From Megamerina dolium (taxonomy: Eukaryota > Arthropoda > Insecta > Diptera > Megamerinidae), in the NCBI GenBank assembly GCA_963854835.1, contig OY978526.1:27021073-27085072 (forward strand): a stretch of DNA of 64,000 nt. Reading direction: 5' to 3'. Shown piece by piece: positions 1 to 13,044 of the stretch. The notes under the pieces are model-generated. The model had not been told where the DNA came from, did not search any database, and saw nothing but the letters and a program-made list of their open reading frames with translations. Every line of letters begins with the position of its first letter. The stretch's first letter is position 1. The position numbers and the translations under genes were made by a program.

Positions 1-198
1 TTGATCGTGTGCTACCGTTGCCGTTATTTTGCTCATTATCGGTGATTTATTGCTGTATACAAATTTGCATTTGTAATACACAAGAAAACCAGGCTAACGG
101 ACTGAAAGTGGGGAAAAAGATAGAGCCGAAAAAGAAGCAAATACATTACACGTCTAGCACGTTGGTCACTCAAGCAACGTTCACTCACTCGTCTCACC

Positions 199-2976
199 AT
201 GGTGTACTACAGCTCCTTCACCACCACCACCACCACCTGCTTTATCAGATTCAACTGTTGGCGACACACAATTTTACTGCTACTGTCTTCAGTTGTATTT
301 GCCATCTGGGCGCAATCGGACGTCAAATGGCTGAACGCAGCTCTACAGCAATCCTGTGAGATACCAAACGAAACGAAACCGGGCATTTGTACGCAAGTCG
401 GTCAATGTGCTGCATATCTGCAAGTTCGTAATGCATCAAATTTACCAGCGGAACGTGTGAATTTTCTAAAGAAAGTACAATGTATGCCCGAATCACAACA
501 TGAATATAATCATATATTTGAGCCACTAGTATGTTGTCCCCTCTATGGTGAGCCATACCATAAGCCGATGGTGGAATTTACAAAATTCGAACAGCGTCAT
601 TCCGCGCCGGGTCGTGGTGATCGTGTCAAAAAGAAAAAACTAAAACGTCGCATACAAACGGTCGAATCAGCGGACGGCTTCAATTTGACCAATGAATGTG
701 GCAAACAGGTGACAAATCGAATTTATGGCGGTGAAATTGCCGAGCTCGATGAATATCCTTGGCTTGCATTGTTGGTGTATAATACAAGTTAGTGTTTTTT
801 GGTTATTATTCTCACAAAATCTGAACTGATCGTGCTGATCGTAACGACATATTCATTTCAGATGAATTTGGTTGCAGTGGTGCATTGATCGATGATCGCC
901 ATGTGCTGACAGCAGCACATTGTGTTCAGGGTGAAGGTGTACGTGCCAAGAATGGATTGTAAGAATGATCTATATAATTTATAATCAGGGATGGAATTTT
1001 TAGAAAATATTTCCTCAATAGCACTACTAAAAACTGATGTGAATGTGAAAAAAGAAAATATTTTCAGTGAATTATATTTCTAAAAATTCGCTCCCTCTTC
1101 ATCTTAATATTCTTAAATATAAATTGTTGTATCTAAAAATACATCCTTATAGAAAACTGATACGCCTTGGTGAATTCAATGTTAAAACTGAACCGGATTG
1201 TATTGAAGAGCCCAGCTATTTAAGTTGTGCTGATGCCGCCTTAAATATTGGCTACGATAAAATCTTTATACATCCAGAGTATAAAGAATATTCTGTGGAT
1301 AAATTCAATGATATTGCTGTCATTCGTCTGAAACATGCTGTCCCATTTACACATTTTGTTATGCCAATTTGCTTGCCAAATGGTACAGAGGAGTTGAATT
1401 TTGAGCCGGGTCAAATGTTTTCCGTTTCCGGCTGGGGAAGAACTGATCTATGTAAGCAAATATATACAGGATTTTAACTTAGATAAATCCGGACACTATT
1501 TTCAAATTACAAATATTTCAAATCTTCGCGGTATATGTGAAAAATATAAGTGTGATCAAAAACTGAACATAAGAAAATCGTGAATACAAATACAAACAAG
1601 GTGGGAAAATTTCGGTTTTGCTCTCCGAGAACACTGCATGACTTAATAATAAAATCAAAATAGTTAATAGTCGATACTTAACTCGTTGAATAATATTGTT
1701 CGTGCTTCTCTTCCAGTGTGATTGTTGCTAGTACAGAATGGATTGTTGATGCTAGGTGCCAACGTAGCTAGAGGAATATATGCCATCAAAAGGGTGTGAG
1801 CATTAAAGTTTGAAACGGTCAAATAGATGGTTGATAGGAGAAAATACATAAACCAACACAACACCAACACTCAATCCGAGGCACAAAGACCTGAAGATAA
1901 ATAGCTAAAGTTATATCGAAATATATCTATGTGCTCCAGTATGAACTAGCTGAAAAGTCCCGAAGGACGGAGGCTCTGATTTACGCAAAGGCGAATGCAA
2001 GGGAATTACTATGTCGCCGGTAGAGGCTGGGATACGAAATTTTATATTAATCTGTGTGTGTGTGATGGAGCACAGGCGAAAGTTAATGCAAGACCTGGCA
2101 TGATGATTCGGCTAGTCTATAAACAGCAAAAGACATTAACGAAGAAGTTGTAAAATCCAGGGATGATTTTATTACAATTTCAACTAATTGTTAATACATT
2201 TTTTATTTTACGTGTAATATTGTCCGGACTTATCTACAATAATAGAGCATCAATCAAAACTATGATATACACATTAGGGTGGGTCAAATTGTTTGTTCAT
2301 AAATCGTATAGGAAAAAGAATGATTCTTAATATATTTTTCTAAAAATCCTTGAAGTCTAAAATCAATATTGACCCACATATTTTGACAATAAGTAATGTG
2401 ATCCATCCAAAAATATTAAAAAAAAAAAAACTTTTTTGTATGGACTGTATTGGATTTATAAAAATACGATGTGCCAAATTGTTTTTAGGACAAATTTATG
2501 TAAAATCGTCGAAAGTTTATTTTCGGGCTGTACGATTTGTCACAATTTTATCGCCATGCTGCAATAATTTGACCTACCCTAATGTATATACATTTAATTA
2601 TTTATTATTAGTACTAACGGAATATTAATATTCTTTATATTTTCTAGTTAATAAATACTTCATCAACATACAGAGTCCCATTAAGTTGAAATTACGCATA
2701 CCGCTGTTGCCAAGAGAGAATTGCACCAACGTTCTGCAGAAGTATGGTATCAAATTTGGTTCGAAACAAATCTGTGCCGGCGGTGAATATGCCAAGGATA
2801 CTTGTGCTGGCGACAGTGGTGGACCATTGATGTATTTCGATCGGAAATACACACGTTGGGTGGCATACGGTATTGTCAGCTATGGTTTTACACAATGTGG
2901 CGTGGCAAGACATCCGGCTGTGTATACAAATGTTACCGATTACGTTAGTTGGATACGAAATATAACCAATTCATGA
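199..2976 (+). CDS. Sp7: CLIP-domain serine protease, Sp7/MP2-like (4 exons)
   Basis: Spliced model: exons 199-787, 862-958, 1153-1451 and 2648-2976, all with GT/AG introns and consistent phase, giving 437 aa. The sequence shows an N-terminal hydrophobic segment (about residues 23-38, secretion signal with a long Thr-rich leader), a CLIP domain with six cysteines (C53, C64, C70, C95, C112, C113), a basic linker, an activation site R174|IYGG, and a chymotrypsin-fold domain with H216 (TAAHC), D282 (NDIA) and S385 (GDSGGP). D379, six residues before the Ser, predicts trypsin-like cleavage after Arg/Lys. From knowledge of the family, clip proteases are secreted zymogens of haemolymph cascades; Drosophila Sp7 (MP2/PAE1) acts in prophenoloxidase activation and Toll signalling. 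The identity rests on remembered similarity around the activation site and the third-exon/fourth-exon regions; a close clip-protease paralogue is possible. The first ATG of the open frame is at 199; upstream frames lack the signal. Confidence 0.88.
2271..2585. mobile_element. MITE-like element with 20-bp inverted ends in Sp7 intron 3
   Basis: The 20 bp at 2271-2290 (ACATTAGGGTGGGTCAAATT) and the reverse complement of 2566-2585 match with one mismatch. The ~315-bp interior is AT-rich without a convincing ORF. Short size, terminal inverted repeats and a TATA-rich flank on both sides fit a non-autonomous DNA transposon. A related single end (ATTAGGGTGGG) occurs at about 7001. Superfamily is not assigned. 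Confidence 0.6.
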
Positions 2977-3212
2977 CGATAATTATGCTAGTATAATATT
3001 ATTTATCTACCACTATGCATACAATCGTACGCACGCACGCACAAACATTCGCCTATAATAATTGTGTGTGTGTAAAGACGCATAAACATATGTATTGTAT
3101 TATATGTACTAGTACTTGTGGGTAAATTAGTGACGAAAGATTTATTTATTTTATATTGTTTTGCACCACTAAATATATATTATAAATATTTATAATTGAA
3201 CAAGTCGCATAA

Positions 3213-3390
3213 AATAAAAAAATGAAAAAATAATAACAATGAAATACATAAATAAATAAATTGAAAAAAAAAATATGAACAAAATGGCGTAAAATGACAT
3301 GTGAAATATATTGAAAACATTGAAAAAAAAAAAATTATATCCATATAGAATATTAAATAACAACTGAATACACGCATATTTGTAAATAAA
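3213..3390 (+). promoter_or_regulatory. Candidate poly(A) signals of the Sp7-like gene
   Basis: AATAAA hexamers at 3213-3218 and 3385-3390 lie 240-415 bases after the stop codon on the coding strand. The second is within a segment that is copied again downstream. Which signal is used cannot be read from the sequence. Confidence 0.4.
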
Positions 3391-3557
3391 GGAACTGATC
3401 TTCATAAAATTATGTGTCTTTTCACCAATGCTTTTAACGGAAATATGAAATATATTAAGTTGAAAATATTGAAAAGACAAAATAAACATATTGTATAGTA
3501 AATATTAAATAACAACTGAATACACGCATATTTGTAAATAAAGGAACTGATCTTCAT
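3350..3557 (+). repeat. Tandem duplication of 3' flank (56-bp identical core, two copies)
   Basis: The 56 bases at 3350-3405 recur at 3502-3557, about 152 bp downstream, including the AATAAA hexamer. Preceding sequence is also similar (GAAATATATT and GAAAATATTGAAAA motifs), so a ~150-bp unit was probably duplicated and has partly diverged. Confidence 0.85.
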
Positions 3558-4790
3558 CAAAAATATGTCTTATTATCATAGTTCATAATTCGAAGTATGA
3601 ATTTATTGCATCGATTACTTATTAGCAGTGTTGTTATTTCGAATGTCAAATCTTAAAAAATATACGTACATACGTACGTACTGTATTTCGAAAACACTTG
3701 CCTAAATATCAACACATCGTAGACATACTCGTTGATTAATGTATTTAGGTGGAGATATATGTACATTACACCTGTCCAAGAACTTTATTGATTTTGCGGA
3801 ATATGGTTTATTATGTGCCTAAAGCTTGCTTCGAAAACACGTAACGAAAAAACGTACTGCCAGCTAAAATTATTGAATATTAAATTTAAAATATTGAAAT
3901 AATTCAAAAAATTATTTTGATACAATTTGGATTGAATTTTTTCCCCTGGAATGATGTAATACGAATAAAAGTGGATCTGAATATGAACGCCTTTCTAGAA
4001 AAACCTTTAAAAATTCTTGCAATTTGTAGCATTGTGAACGAAGCGTTTGTTGGCACGTCCATATTTTGCTTTCAATGAATTATGATTTCATCACTAGAGT
4101 ACAGGATATTATTTGACACGAGCTTTTTACTAATGAAATTCTCGAAGTTTTTCAATTTTGAATTACAGACCGAAGTATCAAAGAAATCATTTGAAAAAAA
4201 TGAGTCATCTAGAGGCATTTATAATCGGAGTCAGGGAGCAAAAATGTGTTTCGAGGTTAAAAGAGCCACATTTTCCAAGTTTCCAAGTGCTTGTTACAAG
4301 TTTCGTATATTATGTGGGCGTACCGTACCCCTCGGTCGGTTGGGCAGGTGTGAGACTCGCCGACAAAAATTTGTTAAAAATTTTAAATTATTTGGTTTCA
4401 TAAAAAAATATCCAAAAATATGAAACTACTCGAACGAAGCGCTAAATGCGCATTTTTCGTGGTTTGACAATGATATTTTCACTATTTCGTTATAACACCT
4501 TTTGGAAACTGCATATTCCCAGTGAAGAATTGAATGAGATACTGTTTGATAGTCTCATCAGAATCGAATGATCTGCCCCGTTCAGGTCGTTTTGCTCGGA
4601 ACAAAATTGAGGGGCACGATGCTCTTCTACTCCCACCATACAAAAAGTTTTGGGTGCCATTTGATCTGTATTTTGTTATTTGGGTGCATCATGAGCACTA
4701 TCATCGCCGGTCACAATGCGTTTCAAGCATAGTTTTCGTTAATGTTGATGATTTATTAAATTTGATGCGATTGATAACTTCTTTGAAATT
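3558..4790. other. Intergenic region, no gene recognised
   Basis: AT-rich DNA. Short overlapping open frames around 4082-4423 have no signal, domain or splice context that I can recognise. 4440-4790 may belong to the 5' part of the neighbouring mariner relic, but no clear terminal repeat was seen. Confidence 0.4.
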
Positions 4791-5355
4791 ATGAAGCACC
4801 AAAAAATCCCATGAGCTTTACACTGTCGATGAAGAAGATTCCAAAGTGGTTTTCTGACATTCATTGTGCTCATACAAGCACCGATGATGCTGAACGATCT
4901 GGGTGCCCAAAAGACGTCAGTACAGCATAAAACGTGAAAAAAGTCCATCATATTATGTTAAACGACCTCAAAGTGACATTTTGTGTATGCAGAAGTTCAG
5001 CGTGCTATGGGTGACGCACTTGTTCATCATCATGATATGGTGTCTACCTTTTTATTGTGAGTTGTACAAGCAAAATTACACGAAATCGGGTTTGAATTGA
5101 TTCCTCAGTCACCTTATTCGCCCTCAGCAAATTCAACCTGTTTTCAAAACTCAAGAGATTGCTCACTGGTAAGCAATTTTCCTCAGATAACTGAAACTGA
5201 AGCCTTTTGTGGAGAGCTTTCGAAGCACGACTTGTTGGGCGGGATAAAGAAGTTCGAAAATAGTTGGATTCAATGTGTTTCTCGTTTCACTTATTCCAAA
5301 CTTGTTGATCCACCTAGTATAGTAAAGCATTATCCTCACAAACTTTTATAAAATA
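4790..5355 (+). mobile_element. Decayed mariner transposase fragment
   Basis: In shifting + frames the DNA reads like the N-terminal helix-turn-helix part (GCPKDVST after a WFSD-like stretch, 4845-4925). It then jumps to the C-terminal catalytic region, with EIGFELIPQSPYSPS (compare the mariner HPPYSPDLAPSD motif) near 5085-5125, followed by residues resembling ITETEAF and GIKKFENSWIQC. Several frameshifts and stops and a missing middle show it is non-functional. Confidence 0.75.
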
Positions 5356-5360
5356 TATCG

Positions 5361-7560
5361 TACATGCTTGAAAATCTCCATTTTTATTATTCTGGTGTAG
5401 AGTTGAGTTCTTAAATATTGTTGTTCTTAAATATATATATATATTTTTTTTTTACCAAAAAACAACATTGGTTCAAAGTTGGTTTTAAAGTTGATTTGAT
5501 GAAATTTTGAACAGATCTGTTACAACAAACACAATTGCGTCACAGGCAATCAGCTGTTCAAAAGCATTTACTCAGCTAGCTATGCTTATAGTATGACGTC
5601 GAATACGTTACCCTTCTTTGTCGTTGGTTGGCCCATTTTACTATTTATTGAGTATCAGCACAGTTGAACAGAGCGAAGAGTTATTGAAACAGTGAGATAG
5701 AGAGATAGAAAGAGTGTCAGAAAGTGAGAGTGAAGGTAAAAGAAAACGAAAATAAACAAACTAAACCATATGTAAATATAAATAATAAATATGTTGAAAT
5801 AAGCTTAAAACAAATTGGTAATACTAAATCAAAAAACAAAAAAAAAAAAAAAATAAAAAAAGTAAAAACAAATAAACAAAAGAAAGAAAAAATATAAAAA
5901 AAGCAACAAAAATGATGTAATAAAAAGTCAACAACAATAAAACAAATGAACGATAACTACTTCTCGAATTCAATTCGACAATTTATATTCATCGAAAGAA
6001 AATAATAAAACGATAGAAAAAAGGTAATAATAACAATATAATATTATTATAAAACTAGTTATAAAATAAATTACAAACATTTATTTAAATATAAACTCTC
6101 TGCTATAAATATTACAGTATGTGCTGAAAATAGTGCAACAAATCAAATCTTGTATGAATTGGAAATAAATTCAGTGGGAGAATATACCAAAAAAAATGTC
6201 ATAAAACATGCATTTATTTGCATTAATGGCATTACTGTGTATAGCCACTTTTAGCCATTAATCAATGTACGATCAACTGCATGAAGCGCCTTTTGTTACC
6301 ACCAAAGTGAATGAAGTTAATTTAAATGATGTATGGAAAATGTCTCAAAAATTTTGTCGCCTCAATGAATTATGAAAGTGAAAGTCTAAACCCGTTTTGA
6401 ACTTGACTTATTATTATTATCATACTGATTATTATCATCTTCGCACCAACAACAAAATCAACGAGTTTGACACAATTCCACTTGTCACTGTCAAAAATAT
6501 ATTTTGACACCTTAGGTGCGGCGTCTATGTGAGTGCCAGTGTAACTACTACTTACATTGCACATTCAATTATAATTGCAATTTTAGTCAATTACTATTTT
6601 ATTCACACATCCATACATTCGTGCATTCAAACGGTCAATATACTTCACCATACATTCGTATGCTTATATCATGTGTCGCATTATGATGGAATAATTTGTC
6701 TGGAATGCAGTGTATAATGGATCATAATATTTGATATTTATAAGTTAAACATAATATGTAGTCGTAGTAGTAGTAGTATGTAGTAGTAATATTACGATAC
6801 TGTTTTTCGACAAATTTCTTCTTTGATTTTTGCGATTCACTTTTAGCTCTTTTTATTATATTTTCTCTTCATTATATTTAACCTTGAACGAATTTTGTAA
6901 ACAGTTAACATAAGTTTGGCATTGAAATTGTTGTTATTAATATGTAGATATGTACATAATTAGTGTGTTTAATGCATAGATATTCATGTGTAAACATTAG
7001 GGTGGGTATTGTTAGAAAAGGTATTGTTTCACTGATAATACTAAACAAAAATCACAATGAAACTATGTCATATGGGTTTACACTACATACGATGCGTTAT
7101 TTATGGATTTAAATTTATATAAATAACTAAAGAAAAACCTCCATCATTAAAATACTATGTCACATTTCCTTCAAAGTATTCGCTCCGAACTTAGAAAAAA
7201 GAGATTAAAATTGAAACATTCATTCAAATGTTCAGATCGCCTGAATGGGCTTGAATTCATTTTCCCCAACATATTGTTAGCATATTTTATCTGTATCACT
7301 TATAGTCGCCATTTTCTTTTAGTACAAGTTTAATAACAGTCTGGCCATAAAGTGAGAGCAGTACACGCCTCATATAAGTGTGACAGTTATAAAGCTCTTG
7401 AACCAGTGCTCATTTTAGTTACTTAATATTGTTGGTTCTGATACCGCAAGCCATGCCTCCTTATAGAACATATATAGAGGCAATATTTGTAGTAAGCCTT
7501 GGTTTATTTTGAACGCTGAACGGTTAGGTAGGTAGCTACAACATTTTGGGTTACTCCATT
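5361..7560. other. Intergenic AT-rich DNA
   Basis: A-rich from 5760 to 6060 and otherwise without a recognised gene. The stretch 5640-5760, with TATCAGCACAGTTGAACAG and a purine-rich GAGAGATAGAAAG run, looks like a fly transcription start and 5' UTR, but no coding exon was found to pair with it. A solitary ATTAGGGTGGG end lies near 7001. Confidence 0.3.
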
Positions 7561-8159
7561 TGCCTCGAAAACCAGTGGATCAGCGATGTCGTGTTTAAGG
7601 TGAATCTCCAACATGCAATGCCCCGTATTAATTCCAACTAGCACTCTACGAATTAGCATTGCACATGAAAGTTCCAACACTCATCTAGCATTCATTTTGT
7701 GTATTACGTCTGAAGCTAGAAATTGTTTACACGGCGGCATTGGAATCCCAATGTTTTTATTATCAGAAATAGTTGCAAATGTCCCGCCGAAGGGGATATT
7801 CTCATATTTTCAGTGCGTTTTATCCGAAATGTGTGAGTGGAGTTGGTGTCGATAGTAAACTGTGCTGTCTCTGTCAACTATTCGCAATATGACATTGTAT
7901 TGATCCAGAATAATAATGTATCCCGCACCATTGCGTGACCGTTCTGAAATTGATGTGAGTCTAATTTAGATGTGTGAGTGTACGAGCGGTTGCTTAGAGT
8001 TTCCGAGAAAAAAACCCTACCCAAAGAACGTTGAACGCAATTTCATTGGTGGTGAGTATCGATACAAGATTTGCACAAGTTGACAGCTCATGGGACGACT
8101 GGCAAAGCATTCTACATTGGACCAGAATCGTTCAAAATCGATTGTAATTGTCATATAAG

Positions 8160-8700
8160 TTAGTTGGAAAATGAAAATGAAAATACAGACCTTTATGCCA
8201 AAAAAGCGACTGAAGGGTCATTTATCGGTGCAACCCCCTTCTTTGGCTTCAATAAAAACAACATAAAGCAGGATACCAAGAAATAGATATAACACAAAAT
8301 CAGAGAATATTGGAATGACATTGGCGGTCTCAATCACTACAAAAAAATCCTGAGCTTTGATGCCAAAAGAGCAAAAACTGCTCTAACCTTGAACAAAAAG
8401 AGTCTTAGATTATTTTCCGGAGTTCTAACAGGCCATTTCGCATGCAATAAACACTTACACAAAATAGGAATATCTAATACAAGTACTTGCAGATTCTCCT
8501 GTGATGAGGAAGAGTCTATAGTGCACACTTAATCACATCTTGTGATGCACTAGGCCACAGGAGACATAAAATCCTTGGTTCATACTTACTAGAAGATGAA
8601 AACTTTCAAATGCTACCCCCACAAGAGCTGGTTCGATTCCTCGATATATTTAATATACTAAATATCAAAGTACGAAGGGGTGCACAATAGATCAAGTTGG
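8160..8700 (+). mobile_element. Non-LTR retrotransposon relic, RNase H / C-terminal part
   Basis: Plus-strand frames read LYAKKATEGSFIG, then SFDAKRAKTALTLNKKS and LTGHFACNKHL, then a Cys-rich segment CRFSCDEEES and a tail with PPQELVRFLDIFN. This order matches the end of the second ORF of jockey/I-type elements (RNase H end, then a CCHC-like tail), as also seen on the minus strand at 27966-28760. Stops and frameshifts are present. The upstream 7560-8160 stretch may be more of the same element but is not recognisable. Confidence 0.7.
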
Positions 8701-8818
8701 TTGAAGTCCATAAAGGCCTCGTACAACCATTACCATTACCATGTTGGAAAATGTTGTTCATTCTTTAAACGCTAAAACTGTTTCAAATTTGATTGATGAG
8801 ATTATGCTCCAATATATA

Positions 8819-8848
8819 GATCGTAGGATCGTAGGATCGTAGGATCAA
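8819..8848. repeat. 9-bp tandem repeat, three units
   Basis: The unit GATCGTAGG is repeated three times without interruption and is followed by GATC. It is a short local array with no associated gene. Confidence 0.8.
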
Positions 8849-8849
8849 T

Positions 8850-11090
8850 AGCATTGATTTGTCTTATGAAAAAGCTTCACTCTTTGTCCCATGAGCCAGC
8901 GATAATGATTACGATTGCGGTATCGGGTGATATAAGCCTTATAGCAATAATATAGGAAATTTCAGACAATTTTCAGTTAAGCTTCAAATTGTAATCTTTC
9001 CTAAAAAGCAATTTGCATGGAACAATTTGAAAATCAGCGTTGCGATTTCTTTTATTGACAAGTAGATGTTCAATTTTTAAATTATATTTTTATAATCAGA
9101 TATTTTATATATAATATGCTCATTTTGCATCATAAGGAAGATTACGTGCAATAAGTAAAGCCAAGGAAATTTTCGAAATTTTTGCTTTAATCCAAATTGG
9201 TATACATACGTATATTATTACATGTGATTAGGTTTAAACATAAAGTACATTGTAAGAAATAAAAGCACAATAAAATAAAGGCTATAAAACATGTACGCTA
9301 CAAGGATGCCCAACACTCTTACATAACTTCAGTAATAGCAACTGCAGAATATAAAAATAAAAAAAAAATAATAATATAAAATGTAATGTTAAATTTAGTA
9401 ATTTACTTATACTAAAACAACAACAAAAATAAAATAGGAAAACTAAAATAAAAAAAACATATTAAACGGTGACAACCATTTGATGCTCATTAAATGTTAG
9501 ATGTAAATAAAAAGGGCGACTTTTCGTTCAAGATGATAGAAGGATGGTTCACGTGAAAAATGAAAGGAAATTGAAATATAATACATAAAAATAAAATCCA
9601 ATGAACAATCAATGATCAAAAAAAATTATAGCTAAACGTATTAAATCGTAAACTACATAAATAAAATGGAAGAATGAAGTTTTATGAGAGCAAACACATA
9701 TGTCGCTGGATATGGATATACCTTAAAGGTTATTGCAATTAGTTAATGGAATGATAACATACATACATTGTATGTATTTGTGTTTGCAATATAACATTTC
9801 TATTCATATGTAAAATTTTATTGAAACATTTCCTTTGCGTACAAGTAAATTATGATATTGGATTCAAAGGAAAAAAATATACGTTTTTGTACCTTAAGTA
9901 AAACTTAACTATGTGAATTAAGGGGTCGAATATTTTATTGTAATTTTTCGATATTTTTGAACACAAAAATAGAATTAAATTCGAATGAAAATTGTATGGA
10001 TTTAGATCATTGACATGCAAAGAAGACTAACTCATTAATCAATTGAGCTTTGCCAACCACAGCATTATTTACGTCCTTGAACAAAGATCTTTTAACCGTC
10101 TTTGTCCTGAAGCGAACACTGGAACTGATCACCTGATCAGTGATTGTAACAACAACACAAACCACGGGTCCAATTTTTCAGTTAAAAATTTAAGAATTAG
10201 CATGGGTTTGTTAGGGGCTGCGCTCATAAAATTCAATTAAATTCAATTGAAATTAACAATTAATAAATTAATAAATTCTACCTTGAAAAACATAAACGAT
10301 TATTATATTCGAAATTCACACACATCTGTTAGAAAACTTGAACTTAGAAGTAATCAAATAAAGTAAAATAATGAAATGTTAAATGCCAATCAAATATAAT
10401 TACAATGATTGACCACAAGGCTCAGTAGAACACGAATAAAAGCAAGGAGCAGAAATTAAATGCTATGAGTGTGTCAAAAGCATACTGTAATATGTACTAT
10501 AACCCCTAAAAAACAAAAACATAAAAAAAAAACAAAAAACAATAAAGTTGCATGTCACAATCTAAATACTGACAACGTTTGTTTTTTTTTTTTTTTTATT
10601 ATTATTTACTTTTTTTTACTTTCCATCAATTTTGTATTTTTTATTAATCCATCAATGAGAGGTTTATTAATCGTACTACTTATGAAGTATGTACATATGT
10701 ACATTCGACGAGTACATTTAAAAAACGTTCCACCCTCACTTATAGCCTCCTATTGAATTGAAGCTAATTTTTCAATTTTTCATAATTTTATAATGTTGTA
10801 GTTGTTGTTGTTGTTTTTTCACATAAACTTGTGCTTGCATACATCAAAACACAACAATCTAATCAATTTATAAAAATATAATTATAGAGTCAACCCTCAT
10901 TGAGCTTTATTACCTTCTGTTACTAAATGTACATTTAGGTATGAGTTTACTTAGTATGCACTTTAGGGTGTAATTTCTTTATTGAGTAGATCACATTTCG
11001 ATTGTTATATTCTGTTTTTAAGTTGAAAAATATAATTTTGTGGTTTTTGAATTGCTTCTAGAATGTATTAAATCATTTAATAACATTTAT
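8850..11090. other. Intergenic AT-rich DNA
   Basis: Poly(A)-rich, with T-runs near 10580-10600 and a (TTG)n run at 10797-10816. No gene recognised. If the peptide locus at 11.1 kb has a first exon, it should lie in the last ~1 kb of this stretch. A short hydrophobic start (MRGLLIVLLM at about 10656) is present, but no donor of the needed phase was found. Confidence 0.3.
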
Positions 11091-11097
11091 ATTTTAG

Positions 11098-11272
11098 ACT
11101 CGGCGAAAACATGTAAGTAATTTTTATTTAAAATTCATTTTTTTTTAATAAACCATCTTTATGATTCTTCTTCATTTCAGCTTATGCCTATGGAATTCTC
11201 ACTATTATAAGAATTCCAAAGCGTAATTTTCCTGGTTGCATTACTCACAATAGGATTCGTAAGAGCAAATAA
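11098..11272 (+). CDS. Candidate 3' exons of a small secreted peptide gene (partial)
   Basis: Two exons are proposed: a 15-nt micro-exon 11098-11112 (after TTTTAG, before GTAAGT) and 11181-11272 (after TTCATTTCAG), separated by a 68-bp intron. Together they read SAKTSYAYGILTIIRIPKR followed by NFPGCITHNRIRKSK and a stop. The C-terminal exon is clearly similar to the second exon of the gene at 14874-15248: both carry IIR-x-PKR, then a Gly and ITH and basic residues, with similar codons. No signal-peptide exon of the right phase was found upstream, so this may be partial, dependent on a distant first exon, or a pseudogene. The function is unknown. Confidence 0.45.
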
Positions 11273-11899
11273 ATAATAAAAAAAAAAATCGCACAGACGG
11301 CATTGAAAAAGATTGTGGTTTTGTACTGATTTACTGTTATAAAGGAATGTGATATTATTGTATGGGGACATGTATGACAGGCGCGATATATTCATACATA
11401 CGTAACATACGTGTATAGTAAGTACATATTTAGTTGTCTTGCTATATGTACTTTACATTGCATAAAGTTGTCCAATAAAATAATCTTTATTTGTTTTATA
11501 TTACTGCTGATATTTTTAAATGTTATTCGGAAGAAATTGACTCAAATTTCAAATACTGCGTACTGAAACCTTATTGACTTCTCCAAGAGTAGGCTATAGA
11601 ATACCCTCTCTCTGGAAAGGAACTAGAAATCTAAAGAGAGCCACACTACCCCAATCAGCTATATAAATGGAAGATAGTGAATGGACCAAAAGCGACCTTG
11701 AAAGAGCGGGTACATTTGCCATCTAAAGTGAAAGCAGTTTCAATAAATTAAACATCAAAAAAGTCTCTGCATATGACCTAGTCAGAGGATATTTTCTAAA
11801 AGAACTGACTAATAAACGAAGACCATTCCTGTCTCATTTATTCAACAATATAGAAATGTTTGGTTTCTTACATTTACAATGGAAAGTATCACTTACAAA

Positions 11900-12660
11900 G
11901 TTGAATCGTATCGCCTCTTAAGCCTATTACCGACTTCTTCTAATCTAAACTGAAAATTAAAACTACACTCCCAATTAACTAAGATTTATTTATCAAGTCC
12001 TGAACCTGAACAACCGATACTTTGACCTACAGCAGGGCCAAGAACAATCTGAACTGAAAATTCAAATGGTGTACCCCAAGGTAGTGTCATGGTTCCAATC
12101 CTTTGCCTACTCTGCACATACGATTTACCATCGACTGAAGGAGTCACCATAGGTACCTTTGCTAATGACATTCTTGCTTAGGACACTCTTTCGCATTTAG
12201 CTTCCTCTAAACTCCCAAGAGGGCGAGACAAGACTACTGACTGGCTAAAAAATTGGAGAATCAGGCCCTATGAAACAAAGTGAGTTCAGGTTATATTTAC
12301 TAGCAAACGATATATCTGAGCACCCGTCAAACTCAACGATACAAATATACCCCAAAGTGATGAAATCAAATGTCTTGGCATGTATCTCGACAGAAGATTA
12401 ATCTGGAAGATGCATATATTTACCAAGCGAAAGACTCTCGGTATATAGCTCAGAAACTTATACCGCAAAGGTTCCAATTCAAAATCTTAAGGATGATAGT
12501 AAATCCGCTTTACTCCAAGCCCATTCAAATCCACTAATATTAGATTTAACTGTCAATCCTATCACCTTCGCCCGCCTGATGAGTAAATCTATAAAAAATC
12601 TTCTATGCTAATGACCAATAGTTAAGGAATAATTGCACCACTCGGTGTATTTTCTAAAAC
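11900..12660 (+). mobile_element. Jockey-like non-LTR retrotransposon relic (reverse transcriptase)
   Basis: Plus-strand frames include GVPQGSVMVP at 12068-12097, then CTYDLPSTEGVTIGTFANDI (an altered form of the FADD/YADD catalytic motif, second Asp kept but the first replaced), LKNWRIRPYETK and IKCLGMYLDRRLIWK. This order is the palm and thumb of a jockey-clade reverse transcriptase. A tail resembling the 3' end of the same family follows to about 12660. Frameshifts and stops are frequent. A related copy lies at 57.1 kb. Confidence 0.75.
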
Positions 12661-13044
12661 ACCGAACAATACAGATTACAATAAATACTTGATTAAAAAA
12701 AAAATAGTAAGCTTGTCAAGGCCTACAGGAAATTTCTACAGTTTCCTGACAAAACTCTTATTCTTTGGTATTGCAAATAGGTAATAGTTGCTGGGTATCC
12801 AACCCGAAGAATAATATCCAAGCCATTGACCATTGACTTGTCTCAAGTTACACTCTCTTTATTCAAGAGCACTTACTTCTTCGCCTCCCGTTTCTGATTG
12901 ATTTCAACCTTCAACTCGTCCAACAATTTTGAGTGGTATTCACTATTCACAGTTCTTCCTTCCTTAATATATTCGATGAATATTGTGCCATACGCCTCAA
13001 CTTTGGAAGAGTCTACGATTTTTCGGTTTCTATATACAACAAAC

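Noticed and set aside
5640..5760. Transcription start-like sequence with purine-rich 5' UTR
   Set aside because: No coding exon could be attached, so it is only mentioned in the intergenic note.
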